35,000 nt of DNA from Leishmania martiniquensis (lineage: Eukaryota; Euglenozoa; Kinetoplastea; Trypanosomatida; Trypanosomatidae): positions 1 through 35,000 of the forward strand of contig NC_090155.1 of NCBI RefSeq assembly GCF_017916325.1, given 5' to 3'. Shown piece by piece: positions 27,959 to 35,000 of this stretch (its first letter is position 1; each line of letters begins with the position of its first letter). The notes beneath the pieces are model-generated. The model did not search any database. It saw only the letters and a program-made list of their open reading frames with translations, and had not been told where the DNA came from. A program made the position numbers and the translations under genes.

Positions 27959-29260
27959 GAAAGGGCAAAGATGCCATCGCTAAAGAATGGCTAACGCATT
28001 GGGCAATCCGCTCACGGATCCTCCATGAGGCGGTTCGCTCTACAGGAACAACCATCCTCAGAGAATTCGCGATGCGCTTTGGCCAACGTGAGCAGTTGAC
28101 GTGCTCAGGAGCTTCTCTGTCCGCAACGGAAAGCACCAGCCGAGAGCATAGCGAAGCGGAGAGCATCAGAGGAAGAGTAAGAGTAGGGGGAACTTAAAAA
28201 GCAGCAGCAGAAAAAAATTACGGATAGCATACACGCGTAAAGCGCAGCTCCTTGGGATGCTAACAAGTAGGCATATCAGCGCCTGTGGCCGGCCTCTGAA
28301 CCTTTGCCGCCATTTCAGCGCACGGAAGCGAAGGGCAAAAAAAGAAAAGTGGCAGCGGTCTGCTGAAGTCTCCTCCCTTCCGTGTCTTCGTAAGATACGG
28401 TGCGTAAACCCCCTCGTGTGTCTTGCGTTATGCGATCTTCAGCACTGAAGCCATCGATCATGCCCCTCACCGCGACCTTTGCCGCTGACATCCGCGCATT
28501 CTCCACGGCAGCGGTGAAGAAAGAAGCAGGACAGCGAGCAGGCGGTAAAGTGCTACGCATCACCTTGAAAAAGGCGTTTATATATATTTATATGTACGGA
28601 AGCATTCGCTGGCACACCGACGCGCGCACACCCGTGTCCATGGAAAAACAGAGAGCGTACGCAGCAGGGCACACGCGCAATGCTGCGCTCGCCGCAACGA
28701 CAGCACAGAGAAGCGACGAGACGGTCGGAGCACACCGCGCAAGCGATGCTTGGCCGGGCACTGTGCACAACAGCAGGCGAAATGGGAAGGAAACAAGCAG
28801 GAAAAGGCAGCACAATAGAAGCAGCGTCGAGATCCATTCCGAGCGCAGTGACAGCCTTTTTTGCAGTTTTACAAGGTCTGCGATGGTGCCTAAGTAGCGT
28901 GTAGCTGTGACGAGTGAGGAAGGTGGAGAGGCAGAGGGAAAGCCGGTGCTAAGGAAAGGGAAACGCACAGACTGCACCGGAGCGCGGTGCGATCCGAGCA
29001 AACGAGTAAAATGGGGAACATAATAAAAGGAAATGAGACAATATGAGCGCCAACGGTTGGCAGAGACGCAACGACGAAAGGCAGAAGGAAGTCGTTCTAT
29101 GTGAGAGCGGCCGAAGGAGGAAGAGTCGCCCCTCCACGGGCGTACACAGCTGCACACCTGCACGCTGCCATTCACACTTTATCCGCAATGAGCAAGTCCA
29201 TCGTCACACATACACAGACACACATGCACAGCACCCACACACCCTGATACTACGGACACG
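27959..29260. other. Intergenic: proximal 3' UTR of the potassium channel gene
   Basis: No supported gene is present. A short AT-rich patch (TATATATATTTATATG, about 28577-28592) stands out from the GC-rich surroundings. The minus-strand frame ending at 28588 opens with a GTG at its first position and has no domain. Confidence 0.55.
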
Positions 29261-32200
29261 CTACGATTGCATCATGTTCAAACTGCCGTCCAGACAGTAA
29301 ATGATGTCCTCCACCAGCAGCGGCATGCACATGGGCGGATTCGTGACGAAGTAGCGCGGTGTGCCGCTCAGCATCTCGGAGGCCGGGAACATTCGGAAGA
29401 CGCCGATGGCTACGCAATGCCGCTTCGACAGAAGGAACTCAAATGCATCTCCGAAGGTCTGAAAGCGCAGAGACCGGTTGCCGCATAGCTTAAAGAGCGT
29501 CTGCGATTGCGCTGTGCGGTTTGTCCAGACCGCCTTGTCGAACATCTCCGCCGTGGAGGTGAGGTTCAAGACCATCTCGAAGAACTTGATGATACGCGAG
29601 TCGCGGTGACTGTGAATGAGAATGGTGAAAAGCATATTTGAGGCGAAGAACCTGCCCATCATGAAGGCAAGTGCGTCCTGGAAGTTGACCTCGCCACGGG
29701 CGCGCCACGCTGAGTCGGTGTGGAAGGGTGATACCTTGAGGGAAAAGAGGAAGGACTGCAATTCAACGACAATATTCTGCTCCCGTGCACCGCTTAGTCC
29801 TTCGCGCGTCCGCTCGTTCCACTCCAGCAAGTCGCGCACGCTGTTCTCCACGGAGAAGATGGGAACGTCTCCAAAGTCGCGTGGCCCCATCTGCGAGCAG
29901 TACAGCAGAATGCCGCGCACTTTGGCGACATCCGTGTCCGCAGTGAGGGCGTAGTTCAGGTGCGAGTCTAAGGAGCCCTGACCGCGAATGTAGCGCAGCG
30001 GCGTGTCAAAGATCTCTCTCCAGGTCCGAAGAAATTGTGGCGGATACCTCCGCAGGGTGAGGAGAGTCAGGCGGGAGTGGGCGTGCACAGCGCAGATGCA
30101 CTGCATCATCACGTACAGCTCGTACTGTGCAATTGTCTGCGAAATAACGTCTTCGTAGACGGACGTTGTCGTCTTGCGAAGAATAGAGCTCGTCTGGTCA
30201 ATGAAGAGAAACACCTCGTCTTGGTCCTTCGACTCCATAGCCTGTCGGTCCTGCTCAGCGCTCGCCGCCAGATACGCCTCGGCGATCTTGAATAGCGTTG
30301 CGTTGATCTGGTTCGTCACACAGGAAAGGGCCTCTTCCCGCTCCTTGGTTGACAGGTACGGGTCCGACGCAAGACGACAGTGGCGCTGGGCGAGATACCA
30401 CAGGTGGGCGGAGCTCCTGCGAGGCAGCTGCAACGAGGCAAGCGTTATCCCGCGTGGGGCGCGCACAACATCTGATATGCTCATGAGCGCCTGCCACACC
30501 TCCTCCACGGGCACCGCCTCGTCATCAGATTTGGAATCGTCATAGTCACTCTCCCTGTCTGCGGCGCCGCCAGTGGCGCTGCTGGTGACTGGGGTCCGCG
30601 TTGGAGCCACATCGCACTGGGAAGCCAAACTTTTGTACGGATAAAAGACAAAGGAGGTGTTCATATTCTCGTGCAGAAGCTCGTTGTTGTTGAAGTCCTG
30701 GCAAAAGTGGGCGCCGTAACTCCCTCTGGCCGCCTCGTTCAGCGGTCCGGTGGAGCTGAACTCCTCCAGCGCACGGGCCAAACTGTTGCGTGTGCGCTCG
30801 TACACGGCCATCAGTACATCCTGCACCTCTAGGCGGTAGCTAAGCTCAAAGCGCATTAGCTTTCGTGCGTTCTCCTCCACACCGACGATGAGCACGTCGC
30901 GATACTTGAAGTTCGCCACCACTTGCCCCAAAGTTGCGCCAACAAAGCGCAGCGGCACCGGGCAAGTGCTGAGGACGTTGCGCCGGCTGTACTCGTATTG
31001 GCTCTTCCACAGCTCAATACCTTTCTCCGTCCACAGATTTGCGGGCTCGACACCTTCGGCCCACGCCGTTCGTACAAGATTCACCAAGAAGGGCACAATT
31101 CCCGGGAGCAGCAGTGCACTTGCCATGATGTTCTTCTTCATGTGCTCATCGATGACGCAGGACCGCTGGCCCTTCAGCAGCTTTGCGTGAAGGCCGTAGC
31201 GCAGCCACACGTACTGCGGCACCTTAGGCACAAAACGCTCAAAGATGATGGCCGAGAGCATCACGTCGTCATCGACGCGGGAGGAATAGCCCTCGCGAAT
31301 GGGGAAGATGATGACCGCAGACGCATCCTGAGCCTTCATGCGACGCAGCGCGAAGGCGTCAAGAGCGTCCACGATAAGGAACGTGCTGCGTAGCCGGTAG
31401 GTTGGGTGCCGGCCGATCGAGAGCACATCCGGCGAAAAGGCTTTGCTGCAGAAGCACACGGACTTCATAGGATAGAGGCAGAACACCTCGTCCAATATCG
31501 AGATGGCCTCCTCGCGGTTGACGCACCCGTACACGATGAAGTGGTTCTTGCGGCCAGTGTAGGAGCGGTACGCTTTCAAAATCTTTGCGGTCGAGCGTAT
31601 AACCCGGATGAATGTCGGCATCTTAGCAATGAACACAAAGATGATGACAATGGTGATGGCTTTCCCGTCCGGTGTTTTGGGCGTCACATCGCCAAATCCG
31701 ACCGTTGACACGGTGACGACAACGAAGTAGATGGACACGGCCACGTTCATGGGGTAACCCTGGAAGCACTGGTCGATGCGGAAGAAACCGGCAGCGGAGA
31801 ACACCATGCAGATGAAGAGCGTCAGTGGGCCGGCAGCCAATCGCAGCAGGTCAAGCTTGCGGTTGCGTGGCATCATGAGAGCGACGGAGTCGAGGATGAA
31901 CAGGAAGTACTGGCGCATCGGCCAACACCGCATGAAGTAGGGCACATACAGGCGGCTGACCCACGCAAGATGTGACGGTATAGAGATGAAAAAGATGACG
32001 ATTTGGTAAATCGACGTGATGAGCACCACTGTGATGGTCATCAAGCTTAACGAGTAGGCAAAGAACAGCTGTACGAGCGAGACGACTGAAAGCAGGCAGC
32101 GGGCATAAAACCACCCACTACGCTCCTGGGCATCGTACCGAACCCATGTGACGTCATAGCTCATGGTCGACTGCACAATATAAAGCACTACCATGGAAAG

Positions 32201-32599
32201 CTCCACGAGAAACAGGAACGTCCAGACAAAGAAGGCGGCGATCGGATACTGCCGCACAAACCGTTGAAAGAAGTACTTGGGACCGGAAATGTACGTGAAG
32301 TCGCTCTCCCCGGTATTGGTAGCGCTGGTGTTGGATCTCGACAAGCTCCTCTGCATGTACGGCTGATTCTCCATCTCATCCAGCTCGTTCGTCTGAGCAT
32401 GGTTGCGGCGAACACTCCGCGTACGCCAGTAACGCTTCAGCGGAGGCAACTTTTGGTTTCTGGAACGGTGCGAGATCGTCAGGTCAATAGGCCGAACACC
32501 ATCGAAGTCGTCAATGATATCCTCCGTGTGTGACTTGCGTATGAGCGTCGGGCTGAGGTAGCGCAGGGGGCTTGCCACCTGCTCATCTTTGAGCGGCAT
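29261..32599 (-). CDS. BK/SLO-like potassium channel with RCK domain
   Basis: The 1112-residue membrane protein resembles calcium-activated (BK/SLO) potassium channels. A basic cytosolic N-terminus (1-110) leads to hydrophobic segments at about 119-143, 164-188, 189-208, 230-242 and 255-273. The pore helix follows, with filter TVGFGD (299-304), and then the inner helix (315-331). Next comes an RCK domain starting at about 352 with HFIVYGCVNREEAISIL, which continues through ALRRMKAQDASAVIIFP and a DDD (443-445). BK has the same order, with TVGYGD and HIVVCGH. The S4-like segment (about 215-240) has only about three Arg. An acidic stretch (DYDDSKSDDEAVPVEE) lies in the C-terminal half, where a calcium-binding region could be; this is inference. 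The start is the ATG at 32599. It is the first minus-strand gene seen from the right. Confidence 0.9.
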   Translation of the reverse strand: MPLKDEQVASPLRYLSPTLIRKSHTEDIIDDFDGVRPIDLTISHRSRNQKLPPLKRYWRTRSVRRNHAQTNELDEMENQPYMQRSLSRSNTSATNTGESDFTYISGPKYFFQRFVRQYPIAAFFVWTFLFLVELSMVVLYIVQSTMSYDVTWVRYDAQERSGWFYARCLLSVVSLVQLFFAYSLSLMTITVVLITSIYQIVIFFISIPSHLAWVSRLYVPYFMRCWPMRQYFLFILDSVALMMPRNRKLDLLRLAAGPLTLFICMVFSAAGFFRIDQCFQGYPMNVAVSIYFVVVTVSTVGFGDVTPKTPDGKAITIVIIFVFIAKMPTFIRVIRSTAKILKAYRSYTGRKNHFIVYGCVNREEAISILDEVFCLYPMKSVCFCSKAFSPDVLSIGRHPTYRLRSTFLIVDALDAFALRRMKAQDASAVIIFPIREGYSSRVDDDVMLSAIIFERFVPKVPQYVWLRYGLHAKLLKGQRSCVIDEHMKKNIMASALLLPGIVPFLVNLVRTAWAEGVEPANLWTEKGIELWKSQYEYSRRNVLSTCPVPLRFVGATLGQVVANFKYRDVLIVGVEENARKLMRFELSYRLEVQDVLMAVYERTRNSLARALEEFSSTGPLNEAARGSYGAHFCQDFNNNELLHENMNTSFVFYPYKSLASQCDVAPTRTPVTSSATGGAADRESDYDDSKSDDEAVPVEEVWQALMSISDVVRAPRGITLASLQLPRRSSAHLWYLAQRHCRLASDPYLSTKEREEALSCVTNQINATLFKIAEAYLAASAEQDRQAMESKDQDEVFLFIDQTSSILRKTTTSVYEDVISQTIAQYELYVMMQCICAVHAHSRLTLLTLRRYPPQFLRTWREIFDTPLRYIRGQGSLDSHLNYALTADTDVAKVRGILLYCSQMGPRDFGDVPIFSVENSVRDLLEWNERTREGLSGAREQNIVVELQSFLFSLKVSPFHTDSAWRARGEVNFQDALAFMMGRFFASNMLFTILIHSHRDSRIIKFFEMVLNLTSTAEMFDKAVWTNRTAQSQTLFKLCGNRSLRFQTFGDAFEFLLSKRHCVAIGVFRMFPASEMLSGTPRYFVTNPPMCMPLLVEDIIYCLDGSLNMMQS

Positions 32600-33220
32600 C
32601 GTGACTCAGAGAAGCAGCGAAGAAAAAATTAAAACACGATGGGGGACGACGAATGCGCTCAGTAGCGGAGCGCTCTCACGTGCCGGCCAGCAGTGTTGAA
32701 TGCGTCAAAGCGAAAAATAAGAAAAAGAAGAGGGAATGGATGGGAATGCGTCGTGGGAGGTGAGATGAGGTGGGGGATGGGTTGTGGTCTGCATGAAAGA
32801 AGAGGTGATGTGACGCGAGCAGGCGAGTAGACGGGAAGGAACGAAGTCGGCAGCGGCACCCCCTCCGCTTCTCTTCGGCGCTACACAGAGGGGCTGAAAG
32901 CAGCCGGGAGGGAATACGGATGCCTTGGCCTCCCGGGTAAAGGGTGAGAGGCGTGTGGAGGGCAGCCTGCAGTGCAAACCACCTTAGGCGCCGCACAAAG
33001 ATGTCTGCAAAAAGAAATTTGAGAGGGCGCCGAGCACACCCTGGAGAAGAGAGGAGAAGAGGGAGAAAGGGAAGGAAAAGTGGCAGAAGCTGCAGGGCGA
33101 GAAAAAAGGGGGCATCTTCAGAGAAACTGCGCGCATGGAGTAGGCGGAAGCCTCCTGGGCGGCAGGATCAGCACTGGACGGCTGCGCGGGCGCTCTTCAC
33201 ACCCCAAAATAGCTCCCGTC
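32600..33220. other. Possible divergent strand-switch region, minus side
   Basis: The plus strand is strongly purine-rich here, as expected upstream of a minus-strand gene, and holds the channel's splice signal. No gene is visible. To the right, from about 33.4 kb, the bias turns to pyrimidine-rich on the plus strand. Confidence 0.45.
32675..32740 (-). promoter_or_regulatory. Candidate trans-splice acceptor for the potassium channel
   Basis: On the minus strand, a pyrimidine-rich tract at about 32740-32707 begins an AG-free stretch ending at an AG at 32676-32675, about 75 nt before the ATG. Confidence 0.55.
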
Positions 33221-33385
33221 ATGGTGCTGTGTCCGTGTTGCAGAAAGCCTGCTGCGGTCAAGACATATGCGATGCATAACCGTCATGACACAAACCAGCT
33301 GTGGCAGGAGCGGCACGTCCCCCCGTCATGGCCCACCATCTACGCTACCAATGCGACCCAACGAGCGCTACAACAGCCGGTCTAA
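33221..33385 (+). CDS. Possible short plus-strand ORF with CPCC motif
   Basis: This is a 54-codon frame from an ATG (MVLCPCCRKPAAVKTYAMHN...). Its amino-acid make-up is more protein-like than most non-coding frames in the window, with a Cys pair motif CPCC at residues 4-7. It lies in the region where strand bias appears to switch, with TCTTCACACCCC and an AG shortly upstream. It could be a small gene, the start of a broken one or chance. No family is recognised. Confidence 0.22.
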   Translation: MVLCPCCRKPAAVKTYAMHNRHDTNQLWQERHVPPSWPTIYATNATQRALQQPV

Positions 33386-33475
33386 AGTGTTTAGCGGTGC
33401 GGCAGAGAAGGCCAGTGGGCAGAGCTTTACCCGAGGTGCCCCTCGCGTGGCTGCTCAAGAGAAGGGAAGACCAAG

Positions 33476-33529
33476 TCAAACCTTTTCCGCCCCACCAACA
33501 CTACCTCTCACCTCATTCCTGCTTTCGAG
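33476..33529 (+). promoter_or_regulatory. Candidate plus-strand trans-splice acceptor
   Basis: A pyrimidine-rich, AG-free stretch (CCTTTTCCGCCCC ... CTCATTCCTGCTTTC) ends at an AG at 33528-33529, 15 nt before an ATG at 33544. It is the mirror image of the signals used by the minus-strand genes and is the best evidence for rightward transcription in this window. Confidence 0.4.
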
Positions 33530-33543
33530 CTGCTCCATAGAAA

Positions 33544-33924
33544 ATGGTCCATGTTAGCGCGGATGTACTGACTACCGTCTACGCCCCTCCCCCTGCGGGC
33601 GACACTGTCGCTGTCTTTCTGCAGCACACACGAAGGCAGTCCTTCTCCATTTCGCCACGATGCCTTATCGATGCGATGGAGTCCGCCACAGCGCGCATGG
33701 GCGGCTCCCTATACTCGATTACGGTGCGTATCTGTTTGCGTTGTGTAAATTTCATTCGATCCAGACGTAAAGAGTCTAGGAAAGTCAATATAGAGGGCAC
33801 TGTCAGGAAAAAAAGGGAGGTGCGCAATCACCTCCATCATAACCTCCTCCCTTCCTCCTCCTCACCTGTCAGCGCCCCTCCGGCCCCTCCCCGGGTGAAC
33901 AAGACGTCTGCATTGAAAAAATGA
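33544..33924 (+). CDS. Possible plus-strand ORF of unknown function, perhaps a remnant
   Basis: This is a 126-codon frame beginning MVHVSADVLTTVYAPPPAGD, with a stop codon two codons before the ATG and a splice-acceptor-like tract just upstream. The first 60 or so residues look protein-like (VAVFLQHTRRQSFSISPRC, then LIDAMESATARMGGSLYSI). After about residue 62 the sequence becomes basic and then proline/serine-rich, like translated UTR. It may be a small gene, a truncated remnant or chance. No family is recognised. Confidence 0.25.
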   Translation: MVHVSADVLTTVYAPPPAGDTVAVFLQHTRRQSFSISPRCLIDAMESATARMGGSLYSITVRICLRCVNFIRSRRKESRKVNIEGTVRKKREVRNHLHHNLLPSSSSPVSAPPAPPRVNKTSALKK

Positions 33925-35000
33925 AAGGCAAGCCAGTGTCTATCGGGTCGTTGAAGAAATGAGCGCTTTATTTTTCGCTTTCACTGTCGCAGTGCGTGAG
34001 CACTTTTCGACTGCTCTGCGTATTTTGTGTCCACTCGCGACAGAGACGAGTTCTCGTCTCTCTGCATTTCGAGTGTGCGCGTGGGGGGGCGCTCCGGTGT
34101 GCCACCGAGCCAGCGCGTTGCCGCCGTTGGCGTTTCAGAACAGCACCTCGAAGCTGCAGGGCTTGAGACGCCGCCGGCGCTCAAAACACATAAAAACGTC
34201 TTCTCGGCTGCACTCTCTTCAGCTTTCACCCATCTCAAGTAGATTTCAAATTAGAGAACGTGTGCGCATGTGAGGAGTCCTTTCTGCACACCGGGAAGTG
34301 TCGATGGGAAAACACACGACGGTGGCATTTCAAGCGGGCGAGACGGTGCGAAGCGAGTTGAGGCAAAAAGACAGCGAAATAGACTGGGGAGCACAAAAAA
34401 AAGGTGCTTCGAGTAGATTTAGGTACCGGCAATGCGCACGAACGCGTCGCAAGAGAAGATCAGCTCGGCTTGGATAATAGCAGCACACACACGCAGACGC
34501 ACATACTTTTTTTTACGCGGGTAATGACGCACAAAGAAACACGAAAAGAAACGTGAAAAGTTATTCAGCGCGTTTTCTTTCATTGCGGTATTTAGCAAGT
34601 GAGCGTGTGCATGGGCGTCTCTGCGCGCATGGCGTGCACCGCCGCCCCTCAACGCTCCTAGCGCGCCCTCGCCCCGGCGACCTCGTGTCGCCGCTCGAGA
34701 GGCGACGGAGAGCAGCTGGACGCATAAGAGGTGCAGCGCTCCCTTGAACACACTAAAAAGCAGACTTTCGCTTCCTCGAGAGCTGCTGAGCTGCCTAGCA
34801 CGTGCACAACTTGTGTGCTTCGCGCAGCTCCCTCTCCTCGCCCCCTATCGTGTGACCAAGTGCACCCGCTTGCATCCCAGTCTTTCGCATGCACACAGAA
34901 AAGGTCAAGACAGATAAATTAGGAAACGAAACATGCGCATGACAGCTCACACTGTGCGACAAACGCCAACACGAGGGCTGAAATCCCCTCAAGACGCTCA
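33925..35000. other. Right-hand end without a recognisable gene
   Basis: Pyrimidine-rich patches on the plus strand alternate with purine-rich ones, and no frame is convincing. An ATG-started plus-strand frame of 104 codons at 33959-34273 has no domain and is not called. The next gene presumably lies beyond the window. Confidence 0.5.

Noticed and set aside
28588..29175. 195-codon minus-strand frame after the potassium channel
   Set aside because: It begins at a GTG and shows no domain; it sits in the channel's presumed 3' UTR.
1..35000. tRNA, rRNA, snoRNA or CRISPR features
   Set aside because: I looked by eye for internal promoter boxes of tRNA genes, and for spaced direct repeats, and found none that I could support.

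Overview
The window looks like the left end of a trypanosomatid chromosome, most likely Leishmania or a close relative (Leishmaniinae). Four things point there: a telomeric CCCTAA-type tract at the very left edge; intronless genes all head-to-tail on the minus strand; long pyrimidine tracts followed by an AG just upstream (on the minus strand) of most start codons, as expected for spliced-leader trans-splicing; and GC-rich coding DNA. From memory, the gene order RPC2 - WD40 protein - DOT1 - ... - ASF1 - BRCA2 matches the start of Leishmania chromosome 20. I cannot verify this here, nor name the species.

Layout. 1-1744 is telomeric or telomere-like repeat, changing from CCTGG pentamers at the tip through CCTAA/CCCTAA to a uniform CCCTTAA heptamer array. 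1745-3549 is a gene-poor subtelomere. 3550-10653 carries RPC2 (second-largest subunit of RNA polymerase III), a WD40 protein that resembles IPI3/WDR18, and DOT1 (histone H3 methyltransferase). 10654-14372 has no intact gene. It holds the first copy of a 460-bp repeat and a badly broken PiT-family phosphate transporter. 14373-26719 carries an unknown charged protein, ASF1 (histone chaperone), BRCA2, an MRG-domain protein and a protein with what looks like a degenerate endonuclease/exonuclease/phosphatase fold. 26720-29260 is a long intergenic stretch with the second, identical copy of the 460-bp repeat. 29261-32599 is a BK-like potassium channel. From about 33.2 kb rightward the sequence bias switches and short plus-strand frames appear, which suggests a divergent strand-switch region.

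How the genes fit together. Every intact gene is transcribed leftward toward the telomere, so they probably belong to one polycistronic unit that starts near 32.6-33.5 kb and ends at the telomere. An unusual share are nuclear: tRNA/5S transcription (RPC2), ribosome maturation (IPI3-like), histone methylation (DOT1), histone deposition (ASF1), acetylation-complex recruitment (MRG) and recombination repair (BRCA2). The two identical 460-bp direct repeats flank a 15.8-kb block that includes ASF1, BRCA2 and MRG. Such direct repeats are known substrates for circular amplification in Leishmania.

Start codons were taken at the first plausible ATG. Several open frames extend further upstream only through TTG or GTG codons, and those extensions were trimmed.
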